Below are positions 49,052-59,364 of a DNA stretch of 64,000 bases, piece by piece. The DNA comes from an uncultured Eubacteriales bacterium (GTDB lineage: Bacteria; Bacillota; Clostridia; Oscillospirales; Oscillospiraceae). How positions within the stretch are numbered: the stretch's first letter is position 1; every line of letters starts with the position of its first letter. Location: NCBI GenBank assembly GCA_900549485.1, contig UROG01000009.1:1-64000 (forward strand), in the 5' to 3' direction. The notes below the pieces were generated by a model. It was given only the letters and a program-made list of their open reading frames with translations, did not search any database and was not told where the DNA came from. Made by a program: the position numbers and the translations under genes.

Positions 49052-51217
49052 ATGCACAGACTTATAAGACCCGGCAGAGTTGCGGCTCTCGCCATGATCC
49101 TTGTAACGCTGCTCACCGTATATGTGGTGTTCCTCTATAAGCTCCAGATAATCGAGGGTGAGAAATACTACAACCAGAGCAACGAGATCACAACCGAAAA
49201 ACGTACCGTCACCGCCGCACGCGGCAACATTCTTGACCGCTACGGCAGGATGCTTGTCAGCAATTCGGAATGTTATAACCTCACCATTGATACGGCAAAG
49301 CTTTTTGCCAACGAGGATCCGAACGCGACGATACTCGGCCTTGTGCAGATGGTCGAGGGCTACGGCGATACCTATACCGACGATCTGCCCATTACCAAGA
49401 CGCCGCCTTTTGAGTACACCGAGGATATGACCGAGATACAGAAGACGATGCTCACGGCTTATATCAAGGACAAAATAGACGATCTGCCCTCTGATAACCC
49501 CACCGCGGTCGAGCTTATGAGCTATATGCGCACCCGCTATGATATAGACAACAGCTATTCCGCAGAGGAAATGCGCATAATCGCGGGTGTGCGCTACTCG
49601 ATCAACGTAAGATATGCCATCAATACCGCCGATTATATATTTGTCAGCGACGCGAGTATGCAGCTTATCACCTCCATTATGGAAAACAAGCTCTCCGGTA
49701 TTCAGGTCAACAGGGCTTTTATCCGCGATTACGGCACCGATTACGCCGCGCACATTCTCGGCTATACCGGACTTATGACGCAGGAGGAATACGAAAAGTA
49801 TTCTCTTGCGGACTACTCCACCGACGCAATGGTCGGTAAGGACGGGGTGGAGTATGCATTCGAGGACAGGCTCCACGGCGAAGACGGCACGGTGCTTGAA
49901 ACGAAAAACGCTTCCGGTACGGTGCTGAGTACGGTCTATGAAAAGGAACCCGTGCCGGGCGATCATATATATCTCACCATAGACATCACCCTTCAGGAGC
50001 AGGTCGAGCGTATTCTTAACTCCGCAATGGAGGATATGATAAAAACGCGTGAGCAGGAGCGTGCGGAGGGTCTTGCCCGAGGCGACTATAACCCCGACAT
50101 GAAGGACGAGATAACCGGCGCAGCCGCAGTTGTCATTGACGTCAACACGGGTGAACCGCTTGCCATGGCAAGCTGGCCGACATACGACGTTTCCACAATA
50201 ATAGAAAACTACTCCAATCTTCTCAAAGAACCTAACGCTCCTCTTTTCAACCGGGCGCTCATGGGCGCATACGCTCCCGGCTCGACCTTCAAGCTCTGCA
50301 CCGCTATCGCCGCGCTGACCGCGACGGATACGAGCGGGGAAAAGCTTGTTGACCTGAACACGGAAACGCTTGTCAAGTGTCAGGGCGTCTACACAAGATA
50401 CTCGGCGGAAGGCTATTCCCCTGAGTGCTGGATATGGAACTCCACCTCCGAGCATCTGACCCACCCTGAGGAAAATGTTACCACCGCTATCAGGGATTCA
50501 TGCAACTACTTCTTCTATACGATCGCAAACGACCTCGGCGTTGACGCACTCGGCGACTATGCCCATGCCTTCGGGCTTGGCGTTCATACGGGGATAGAGC
50601 TTGTCGAAACAACGGGCAATATGTCCAACCGCGCAAACCACTATGACTATGCCGGTTCCGAGTGGCGTATAGGCGATACGCTTCAGGCGGCCATAGGTCA
50701 GTCCGACTCGGTTTTCACACCGCTCCAGATGGCGGAATATGTTGCGACAGTCGCCAACAGCGGCAAACGCTATTCAGCGTCCATCCTCAAGTCTGTCCGC
50801 TCCTTTGACTACTCGAAAAAGCTCTATGAGCGCGAGGCGGAGGTGCTGAGCACTGTGGAAACGCCGGAATACAATTGGGACGCCGTGCATGAGGGAATGT
50901 ACCTCGTTGTCAACGATCCCGGAAACAAAGCAAACTATGACCTGTTCATCACCTGCGAATACGGCAAGCTGAACAACAAGAACACAAAAGCCGCCGGTAA
51001 GACCGGAACCGCACAGAAGGGCGAAAACATCACCAATGACGGTATGTTTATCTGCTACGCGCCTTACGGCAATCCGGAGGTTGCGGTAAGCGTTGTTGTC
51101 GAGCGAGGCGGTTCCGGTGCGGGCGTTGCGTTTATAGCGAAAAATATTCTCGACGCGTATCATACCATCCGCGGATACAGCGACTCTTCGGAGGAAGAGA
51201 TGACTCTGCTGAAATAA
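49052..51217 (+). CDS. penicillin-binding protein 2-type transpeptidase
   Basis: Protein of 721 aa. One membrane helix near 12-30, dimerisation domain with RGNILDRYGRMLVSN (about 57-70), and the transpeptidase: SxxK as APGSTFKL, SxN as RDSCNYFF, and KTG as AGKTGTAQ. It cross-links peptidoglycan in cell elongation. It is downstream of mreCD as in the usual mre operon and follows AAAGGAC. Longer than a minimal PBP2, mainly in the region after the helix. Confidence 0.93.
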   Translation: MHRLIRPGRVAALAMILVTLLTVYVVFLYKLQIIEGEKYYNQSNEITTEKRTVTAARGNILDRYGRMLVSNSECYNLTIDTAKLFANEDPNATILGLVQMVEGYGDTYTDDLPITKTPPFEYTEDMTEIQKTMLTAYIKDKIDDLPSDNPTAVELMSYMRTRYDIDNSYSAEEMRIIAGVRYSINVRYAINTADYIFVSDASMQLITSIMENKLSGIQVNRAFIRDYGTDYAAHILGYTGLMTQEEYEKYSLADYSTDAMVGKDGVEYAFEDRLHGEDGTVLETKNASGTVLSTVYEKEPVPGDHIYLTIDITLQEQVERILNSAMEDMIKTREQERAEGLARGDYNPDMKDEITGAAAVVIDVNTGEPLAMASWPTYDVSTIIENYSNLLKEPNAPLFNRALMGAYAPGSTFKLCTAIAALTATDTSGEKLVDLNTETLVKCQGVYTRYSAEGYSPECWIWNSTSEHLTHPEENVTTAIRDSCNYFFYTIANDLGVDALGDYAHAFGLGVHTGIELVETTGNMSNRANHYDYAGSEWRIGDTLQAAIGQSDSVFTPLQMAEYVATVANSGKRYSASILKSVRSFDYSKKLYEREAEVLSTVETPEYNWDAVHEGMYLVVNDPGNKANYDLFITCEYGKLNNKNTKAAGKTGTAQKGENITNDGMFICYAPYGNPEVAVSVVVERGGSGAGVAFIAKNILDAYHTIRGYSDSSEEEMTLLK

Positions 51218-51240
51218 TCACAAAAAATGCAAAAATAGTC

Positions 51241-51269
51241 TTGCATCGCAAAATAACAGCGGTTATAAT
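51241..51269 (+). promoter_or_regulatory. promoter of the methylglyoxal-synthase-like gene
   Basis: TTGCAT (51241-51246), 17-base spacer, TATAAT (51264-51269). The leader of about 120 bases is rich in short hairpins, for example around CGCCGTACCCGCTGCCGGAGCGGCG. Confidence 0.65.
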
Positions 51270-51397
51270 GAAAAAAGTATACGGCAAAAGCGCCGTACCC
51301 GCTGCCGGAGCGGCGTCTGCCCGGCGCGGACGGAATCCTCTGTGCGCGAGGATTTATAAAAAACAAATTATGCGCTTATTGCGCACGGAGGAATAAC

Positions 51398-51802
51398 ATG
51401 AACATAGCATTAATGGCACATGACAGAAAAAAAGAGCTTATGGTGCAGTTCTGCATCGCATACTGCGGCATCCTTGCCGAACATTCTCTCTGTGCTACTC
51501 ACGTTACGGGGAAGCTGGTGTCCGAATCAACGGGGCTTCCCATCACGCTCTATCTCCATGCCGATCAGGGCGGTGCACAGCAGATAGGCGCGAGGATCTC
51601 GTATAACGAGCTTGATCTGGTGCTGTTTTTCTGCGATCCCGCCAATCCCAAGGGCTTTGACGATATAAACAAGATAGAGCGCCTTTGCGACCAGTATCAG
51701 ATACCCTTTGCTACCAATGCCGCGACGGCGGAGGTTCTTGTGCAGGGACTTCGCCGCGGCGATCTGGATTGGCGCAACATAGTCAATCCGCAGAAGCGAT
51801 AA
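51398..51802 (+). CDS. methylglyoxal synthase-like protein with altered active site
   Basis: Protein of 134 aa, clearly of the MgsA family by its frame (MNIALMAHDRKKELMVQFC..., LFFCDPANPKG, ATNAATAEVLVQGLRRGDLDWRNIVNP). But key residues differ: the catalytic Asp (E. coli Asp71, in GGDQQ) is Ala60 (GGAQQ); the His of DPLxxxPH (E. coli His98) is Phe87; the phosphate loops GTTG and SG are HVTG and HA. Asp9 and Asp80 remain. The enzyme turning dihydroxyacetone phosphate into methylglyoxal is therefore unlikely to work; it may be a sensor or binding protein. GGAGG precedes the ATG. Confidence 0.8.
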   Translation: MNIALMAHDRKKELMVQFCIAYCGILAEHSLCATHVTGKLVSESTGLPITLYLHADQGGAQQIGARISYNELDLVLFFCDPANPKGFDDINKIERLCDQYQIPFATNAATAEVLVQGLRRGDLDWRNIVNPQKR

Positions 51803-51870
51803 TGCGCCACGAGTGATACCCCAGGCGCGGCATTTTGCCGCGCCATAGATTTTTGTAAAGGCGGCGTCAT

Positions 51871-52374
51871 ATGGCAGAAGACGGCATAATAATACTTGAA
51901 GCCGCTGAAAGCGCCGACGAGGCAAAGCGCCTGGCAGAGCTTATGAACGGGAAGAAGGATACCGTCACTCTCGGCAGCCGCACCGTGCTTGACGCGTTTT
52001 TCGCCATGAACGGTATGGACGGCAAAAGCGGACAGATATGCGCCGCGATAGCTCCGCTTGCCGCCGAGGGCGAGACGGCGGTAAAACAGCGGCTTATAGA
52101 CGATGTGCGTATGCTCCCGTGCAAGGCAGAGACGCTGCTGGACTTCATAAGCGCCAAGGGCGGCGCGGCGGATACCGTGTTTGCGCTTGAGCAATACTGC
52201 GGTATTTCTCCGGAGTTCGACAAGGCGCTGGACGATTTTAAAGCGTTTGTACTCATGCTGCTGGTATACGGCGTTCCGGCGGAACGCATCTCGGTCGATC
52301 TTGCATACTCCGGCGGCGATGAATTTCGCGGCACGGTTTTCCGCCTCGGCGATACCGCAGGCGGGTTTCGGTAA
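51871..52374 (+). CDS. hypothetical protein of 167 residues
   Basis: No family recognised. The product has a run of helices (SADEAKRLAELMNGKKDTV, TVFALEQYCGISPEFDKALDDFKAFVLMLLVYG) without signal, membrane segments or clear motifs. AAAGGCGG lies before the ATG. It is 68 bases after the methylglyoxal-synthase-like gene and before aspS, in the same direction. Codon use looks like its neighbours, so it is probably real. Confidence 0.55.
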   Translation: MAEDGIIILEAAESADEAKRLAELMNGKKDTVTLGSRTVLDAFFAMNGMDGKSGQICAAIAPLAAEGETAVKQRLIDDVRMLPCKAETLLDFISAKGGAADTVFALEQYCGISPEFDKALDDFKAFVLMLLVYGVPAERISVDLAYSGGDEFRGTVFRLGDTAGGFR

Positions 52375-52442
52375 AAACGGAAGCTTTCATTCAAATTTTT
52401 TGTAATCCCGCAACATTTGTTGTTTGAGAAAAGAGGATAGAT

Positions 52443-54227
52443 ATGTTTCAGTCACGTACACACACCTGCAATGAGCTTCGCCTTGCCAATGCAGGCGAAA
52501 AAGTAAAAATAGTCGGCTGGATGGAAAACGTCCGCGAGGTCGGCAGCAATTTCGCGTTCATCGTTCTCCGCGACTTTTACGGTACCACTCAGGTAGTCGT
52601 TGAGTCCGAGGAAATGATGAAGATCGTCAAGCCGCTCAACAAGGAATCCACCATTTCCGTTGAGGGCGTCGTCCGCGAGCGCTCCAGCAAGAACCCCAAG
52701 CAGGCGACCGGCGATATCGAGGTCGTCCCTGAAAAAATCGAGGTTCTGGGCAAGTGCCGCTATAACGAGTTGCCCTTTGAGATAAACCGCAGCCGTGATG
52801 CGGACGAAACTCTGCGTCTGAAGTACCGTTATCTTGATCTCAGGAACCCCGCCGTAAAGAAAAACATCATTCTGCGCTGCAACGTTATCGCCGCACTCCG
52901 TCAGGCAATGACCGAACACGGCTTCCTTGAGATAACCACGCCTATCCTTACCGCTTCCTCTCCGGAAGGCGCACGCGACTATCTTGTCCCCGCAAGAAAG
53001 CACCCCGGCAAGTTCTATGCTCTTCCGCAGGCGCCTCAGCAGTTCAAGCAGCTGCTGATGACCTCCGGCTTTGACCGCTATTTTCAGATAGCTCCTTGCT
53101 TCCGCGATGAGGACGCACGCGGCGACCGTTCTCCCGGTGAGTTCTATCAGCTCGATATGGAGATGGCATTTGCCACCCAGGAGGATGTTTTTGCGGTTCT
53201 TGAGGATGTTCTGCCCCCGATCTTTGCAAAATACGGCACATATAACGTTGCATCTTCCGCACCGTTCAGACGCATCCCGTATCTTGAATCCATGGAGCGC
53301 TACGGCTGCGACAAGCCTGACCTGCGTATCGATCTGCACGTTGAGGATATCACCGCGCTTACCCGCGATACCGAGTTTGCACCGTTCAACACCGACAAGG
53401 TGTGCGTAAAGGCCGTCGCCGTGTCTGACTGTGCGCTTACCCGCAAGCAGATAGACAAGCTCTGCGCCGACGTCGAGGTTCAGTCCGGCTTCAAGCCCTA
53501 CTGGTTCAGGATGGATGAGCATGGCGCGATCGCAGGCGGCATCTCAAAATTTGTCGCCGACCGTGCCGAGGCGCTCACCGCCCGGCTTGACCTTAAGCCC
53601 AACACGCTTGTCATGGTCTCCGCCGGCGTGCATGACGCCGCCGTCAAGACCGCAGGCGTCATGCTCAAGCAGCTTGGCGCGCTCTGCCCCAACCATATGG
53701 ATAAGGAACGCTATGAGTTCTGCTGGATCGTTGACTTCCCGATGTATGAGATCGGCGAGGAGTCCGGTGAGCTTGAGTTCTGCCATAATCCGTTCTCCAT
53801 GCCCGCAGGCGGACTTGACGTCCTGCTCAAGGCGGAGCGCGGCGAGGTTGATCCTCTGACCATCACCGCCGATCAGTATGACCTTGTGTGCAACGGTATC
53901 GAGCTTTCCTCCGGCGCCGTGCGTAACCACGATCCGGAGATCATGATAAAGGCGTTTGAGATGGTGCGTCTCGGCGAAGAGGACGTCAAGAAGAAGTTTC
54001 CTGCAATGTACAACGCGTTCTGCTACGGCGCTCCCCCTCATGCCGGCATCGCGCCGGGCGTTGACCGTATGGTCATGCTTCTTGCAGGTGAGGACAGCAT
54101 ACGCGAGATAATCCCGTTTCCCATGAACAAGAACGCCGCCGACGTTATGATGGGCGCGCCCTCCGTCGTCGAGCAGAAGCAGCTTGATGAGCTGCATATC
54201 GCGCTTGTCGGCGAACTGGAAGAATAA
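52443..54227 (+). CDS. aspS: aspartyl-tRNA synthetase
   Basis: Protein of 594 aa. N-terminal OB fold (about 15-100), class II motif 2 FRDEDARGDRSPGEFYQLDMEM, an inserted GAD domain (about 290-410) and motif 3 GIAPGVDRMVMLL. It charges tRNA-Asp, or also tRNA-Asn if asparagine is made by the GatCAB route. Its own ribosome site AGAGGA precedes the ATG. Codon bias is strong, as for a highly expressed gene. Confidence 0.96.
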   Translation: MFQSRTHTCNELRLANAGEKVKIVGWMENVREVGSNFAFIVLRDFYGTTQVVVESEEMMKIVKPLNKESTISVEGVVRERSSKNPKQATGDIEVVPEKIEVLGKCRYNELPFEINRSRDADETLRLKYRYLDLRNPAVKKNIILRCNVIAALRQAMTEHGFLEITTPILTASSPEGARDYLVPARKHPGKFYALPQAPQQFKQLLMTSGFDRYFQIAPCFRDEDARGDRSPGEFYQLDMEMAFATQEDVFAVLEDVLPPIFAKYGTYNVASSAPFRRIPYLESMERYGCDKPDLRIDLHVEDITALTRDTEFAPFNTDKVCVKAVAVSDCALTRKQIDKLCADVEVQSGFKPYWFRMDEHGAIAGGISKFVADRAEALTARLDLKPNTLVMVSAGVHDAAVKTAGVMLKQLGALCPNHMDKERYEFCWIVDFPMYEIGEESGELEFCHNPFSMPAGGLDVLLKAERGEVDPLTITADQYDLVCNGIELSSGAVRNHDPEIMIKAFEMVRLGEEDVKKKFPAMYNAFCYGAPPHAGIAPGVDRMVMLLAGEDSIREIIPFPMNKNAADVMMGAPSVVEQKQLDELHIALVGELEE

Positions 54228-54237
54228 CTTTTAAAAT

Positions 54238-54262
54238 ATAGCGGGGCGCATTGCCCCGCTAT
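54238..54262 (+). terminator. hairpin after aspS
   Basis: ATAGCGGGGC (54238-54247) pairs with GCCCCGCTAT (54253-54262). It is a perfect stem, but the tail TTGTGC is poor in T, so it may be a weak terminator. Confidence 0.5.
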
Positions 54263-54312
54263 TGTGCTGAATTTTGCTGTTTGCCAAAAATGCTGCTTGC
54301 AGGAGAAGAAAT

Positions 54313-55824
<1,512 letters not shown>

Positions 55825-55914
55825 CTTTTGCGGCTGCGAGGCGTATGCCATATTTCCGGCAGTCCCGCAGGGGCGGGAAAATGATGCACATCTCTTTTTC
55901 TTGTTTTGCATATA

Positions 55915-55948
55915 AGACGCCATTCCGATTTTCTTCGGAATGGCGTCT
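55915..55948. terminator. terminator of yifB-like gene
   Basis: AGACGCCATTCCGA (55915-55928) pairs perfectly with 55935-55948 and is followed by GTTGTTTGTTT. It lies between the convergent yifB-like and galactokinase genes. Confidence 0.7.
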
Positions 55949-55957
55949 GTTGTTTGT

Positions 55958-57037
55958 TTATATGAGCTTCATTCTGCGGCAGGCGCTTTCGCCGAAACGG
56001 GCGTCCATCTCCTGCTTGTAGTATGCGTAGTAATCCGAGGGCATAAGCGCCTGCACACAGCCTGCGAACCCGCCGCCGTGTACACGCCACGCGCCCTTGC
56101 CGTCAAGCAGCTTTGCGCTCAGATCAAGTCCTTCGGTAAGCTTCGTGTCGCCCGTCACAGATGTGTACACGTTTGTCAGAAGCTTTTCGGAGGAACGTCC
56201 GGATTCGTTCATCAGGCGCATATAAGTCTCTCCGTCACGGTTTTTGAGAGCATCACGCATTTTCGGGACGCGTTCATTCTCGTCAAAAAAGTGCATTGCG
56301 CGGCGGACGGGGCGGCTCGTGGGGTCCCAGCCCTTGCTGCGGAACTCCTCCGGATCGACGTCGCCCAAAACACCTTTGTCAAAGAGATTTGCGATGTATA
56401 TCATATCGGCGGGAATGCGCGCATACGAGGTGTCAAGTCCGGCATGACTGCCGCCGGTCTCCGTCAGGCACATCGTAAGCCCCATCGAGGCAAAATCAGC
56501 CTGGACCGGCTCTATCTCGCCGGTTTTGAAGTCAATATACACGGTTTTGCCCAGCGCGATCGTCAGCTGCGCCTGCAAGCCGCAGGGCTTGCCGAAATAC
56601 TTGTTCTCGGCTTCCTGCGCGGTACGCGCGATAACGACGGGCTGAACCTGCCCATCGTTGAAAAGCTCACTCAGGATACGCCCGATAAGCACGGAAAAAG
56701 CCGCCGATGAGCTTAGCCCGCCGCCTATGGGCAGACTGCTCTTCATGACCGCGTCAAAGCCGCCGACGTTGAGCCCGAGATCGCGGAAGCCGCTGACCAT
56801 TCCGCGCACAAGTGCGCCGGACGTTCCGAAATCCGCCGTTCGTACTCCGGTCTGGTTTATGCGGATCTCAAAGGGCTTGAATCCGGCTGAACGAATACGT
56901 ATATAATTTGTCCCGTTTGCCTCAAACTGCGCATAAATGCCGCTGTCAAGAGCACCCGCCAGAACTCTGCCGTTCTGGTGATCGGTGTGGTTCCCGGCAA
57001 GCTCCATTCTGCCGGAGGCAAAAAGCTGTTTCTTCAT
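55958..57037 (-). CDS. galactokinase family (GHMP) sugar kinase
   Basis: Protein of 359 aa. Motifs: GRMELAGNHTDHQNG (9-23; galactokinase signature), PIGGGLSSSAAF (motif 2, ATP loop) and HGGGFAGCVQALMP (motif 3). It phosphorylates galactose or a related sugar at C1. Slightly shorter than classical GalK and with GNHTDHQ in place of GEHTDY, so substrate may differ. ATG at 57037 follows AAGGT. No galT or galE in the window; it is next to a ribose-type importer. Confidence 0.85.
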   Translation of the reverse strand: MKKQLFASGRMELAGNHTDHQNGRVLAGALDSGIYAQFEANGTNYIRIRSAGFKPFEIRINQTGVRTADFGTSGALVRGMVSGFRDLGLNVGGFDAVMKSSLPIGGGLSSSAAFSVLIGRILSELFNDGQVQPVVIARTAQEAENKYFGKPCGLQAQLTIALGKTVYIDFKTGEIEPVQADFASMGLTMCLTETGGSHAGLDTSYARIPADMIYIANLFDKGVLGDVDPEEFRSKGWDPTSRPVRRAMHFFDENERVPKMRDALKNRDGETYMRLMNESGRSSEKLLTNVYTSVTGDTKLTEGLDLSAKLLDGKGAWRVHGGGFAGCVQALMPSDYYAYYKQEMDARFGESACRRMKLI

Positions 57038-57177
57038 TAATGCACGACCTTCCGATAACTGCAACTTTCTCCATATATCAGAATACATCAACCAATAATC
57101 AAAGTCAACCGCCAAAAATCGGACCGTATCGAAAACTTTTGCGGCGTTTTGTCGAAAAAACTGTTGTTTCCGACAAA

Positions 57178-57214
57178 AGAACCCGCATCCGTATTATGTG
57201 CGGATGCAGGTTCT
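57178..57214 (-). terminator. terminator downstream of the ribose-type importer operon
   Basis: On the minus strand AGAACCTGCATCCG pairs with CGGATGCGGGTTCT (57201-57214 with 57178-57191, one mismatch) and TTTGTC follows. It lies about 117 bases past the stop of the binding-protein gene and before galactokinase, so galactokinase is probably transcribed apart. Confidence 0.65.
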
Positions 57215-57330
57215 CTGTAATCAGTTGGAGGCAAAAGGCTGTTCGCAAAAAGCGGCGTCAGCCCTTTGCATCATATGACCGGAGTTCGGGACTCCTGCCG
57301 TATGGCTTTCGGTAAATACCGTGAGCCGGA

Positions 57331-58305
57331 TCACTCGCCGGTGTAGTAATCGTCAACGTTCTCAGCGGTTACGAGAACGAAGGGAATGGTGTATTCTTTC
57401 TCTACGGGTTCGCCCTTGGAGAGAGCAACAACGGCCTTGATGCCTGCGTCGATCTGGCCTACGCCGTCCTGGAGAACGGTAGCGAGCATCGTGCCTGCCT
57501 TGACCATGGAGAGAGGATAGTTGTTGCCGTCAACGCCGACGCATACGATGCCGGGATAGCCCGCGTCGTTGCAGACGCCCTGAGCACCGGAGGACATATC
57601 GTCGTTGTCGCAGATGATGGCGACAAGCTCATCACCGTACTGGGTGAGGTAGTCTTCGGCAATCTTCATTGCTTCGTCGGAGTTCCAGTTGCCGGTCAGC
57701 TCGCCGACCATCTCGAACTCGTCGAGCTCATCCAGAATGGAGTGCATACCTTCGCCGCGCTGGATCTGGGCGGAGTTGCCGAGAACGCCCTGAATGTGGA
57801 GGTATTTGCCGCCGTCGGGGCAGTTGTCAACAACGTGCTGTGCAAGCAGGGTGCCGGCGTAAACGTCGTCGGAGCCGCAGTAGGTCAGAGCAAGCTCATC
57901 GGTGTTGTTGGTCTTGGAGTTGACGACAACGACTGCAATGCCTTCGTTTGCAAGCGCTTCGACAGCGGGAGCGGAGCCTTCAGCTTCGGCGGGGAGAATG
58001 ATAACGGCGTCGCAGCCCTTTACGATGCAGTCGTCAGCGAGGTCGCACTGATGACCGGGGTCGGTCAGACCGTCAAGGATGCCGGTCCATCCGTCGATAA
58101 CGCCGTCTTCGACGAGCTTGTCAAGAGTTGCGGTCGCATAGGTGTTGATGGGACCGTGGAAAGTGTCGGTGGTGTTTTTGGAGATGTAGCCTACGATGAA
58201 CTTGCCGTCGCCGTTGACGTCGCCGATGCGTTCAGCAGAAGCGGAAAATGCGCAGAGGGACAGGACCATGCAGAGGATAAGTGCGATTGCGAGAATCTTT
58301 TTCAT
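57331..58305 (-). CDS. sugar ABC transporter substrate-binding protein, RbsB type
   Basis: Protein of 324 aa. Signal peptide about 1-24 (ending FSASA), then the periplasmic-binding fold with ILPAEAEGSAPAVEALANEGIAVVVVNSKT and GELTGNWNSDEAMKIAEDYL, QYGDELVAIICDNDDMSSG. An acidic DVNGDGK near the mature start resembles a calcium loop. No lipobox Cys is obvious. Last gene of the operon (ATPase, permease, binding protein). AAGGAAGG precedes the ATG. Sugar is not readable; a pentose or galactose is plausible given its neighbours. Confidence 0.9.
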   Translation of the reverse strand: MKKILAIALILCMVLSLCAFSASAERIGDVNGDGKFIVGYISKNTTDTFHGPINTYATATLDKLVEDGVIDGWTGILDGLTDPGHQCDLADDCIVKGCDAVIILPAEAEGSAPAVEALANEGIAVVVVNSKTNNTDELALTYCGSDDVYAGTLLAQHVVDNCPDGGKYLHIQGVLGNSAQIQRGEGMHSILDELDEFEMVGELTGNWNSDEAMKIAEDYLTQYGDELVAIICDNDDMSSGAQGVCNDAGYPGIVCVGVDGNNYPLSMVKAGTMLATVLQDGVGQIDAGIKAVVALSKGEPVEKEYTIPFVLVTAENVDDYYTGE

Positions 58306-58374
58306 TGTAGTATTCCTTCCTTTTATTATTTTCACGGTTTCACCGTAAATTTCTGAATAAAACGGGAGCGCGGG

Positions 58375-59352
58375 TCACTTTTTCCTGTTGATCACCTTGT
58401 CAAAGAGAACGGAGAGAATGATCATGCAGCCTTTGACGATGCTCTGGTAATAGGAGCTGATACCAATCATATTCATGCCGTTGTAGATCATGCCTATGAT
58501 AATTATGCCCATCAGCGCCCCGGGAATGGTGGCGACGCCGCCGGCAAAGGACGTACCGCCGATAACGCAGGCGGCAATGGCATCCGTTTCGTAGCCGACG
58601 CCGAGGTTGGACTGGGCGGAGGAGGTCTTTGCGCAGAGGATGATGCCCGCGAGACCGGCAGTGAAGCCGGAAATGGTGTAGGTCATTACCTTCGTCCAGA
58701 AGACGTTGACGCCGGAGGCGATAGCGGCCTTTTCGTTGCCGCCGACCGCAAGAATGTACCGCCCGAGCTTTGTCCAGTGCAGCAGGATATACATTATGAC
58801 CGCCAATGTCAGAAGTATCACGACCGGCACGGGGATACCCCACAGCTTGCCCTGATAGATCACCTTTACGGTAGCGTCGGTTATCGAAATGGCCTGCGCA
58901 TTGCTGATGACCTGCGCCATGCCGCGTATGACGAGCTGCATCGAAAGCGTGACGACAAACGGGAACATATTGAACTTTGAGATGAGAACGCCGTTTACAA
59001 GACCGAGAGCCGTTGTGACGGCGAGAGTGAGCAGACAAGCAGGCACAACGCCCCAGCCGCGCTTCATGACGAACTCACCGAGAAGAACGGCGGCAAGCGC
59101 CAGCTGTGAGCCAACGGTCAGGTCAATGCCGCCCGCAGTGATCACAAGGCACATACCGAACGCGATAGAGCCGTTTATTGCGACCTGCTTTGCGACGTTC
59201 ATCAGGTTCCTGCCGCTGCGGAAGCTGGGTTCGGCGATGCTCAGGCACACCAGCATGATGAAAAGGATAACGCCAATACCGTATTTTCCCATAAAGAGAC
59301 GGAATGAATCCGACTCAAAGAAACTGCTTTTTGATTTAAGCTTTGCGCCCAT
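58375..59352 (-). CDS. sugar ABC transporter permease, RbsC type
   Basis: Protein of 325 aa with about nine to ten membrane helices. It has the RbsC patterns GGIDLTVGSQLALAAVL and GGTSFAGGVATIPGALMGIIIIGMIYNGMN. It starts 12 bases after the ATPase stop with an AGGAGGG site and forms the channel of the importer. Confidence 0.94.
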   Translation of the reverse strand: MGAKLKSKSSFFESDSFRLFMGKYGIGVILFIMLVCLSIAEPSFRSGRNLMNVAKQVAINGSIAFGMCLVITAGGIDLTVGSQLALAAVLLGEFVMKRGWGVVPACLLTLAVTTALGLVNGVLISKFNMFPFVVTLSMQLVIRGMAQVISNAQAISITDATVKVIYQGKLWGIPVPVVILLTLAVIMYILLHWTKLGRYILAVGGNEKAAIASGVNVFWTKVMTYTISGFTAGLAGIILCAKTSSAQSNLGVGYETDAIAACVIGGTSFAGGVATIPGALMGIIIIGMIYNGMNMIGISSYYQSIVKGCMIILSVLFDKVINRKK

Positions 59353-59364
59353 TGTACCCTCCTG

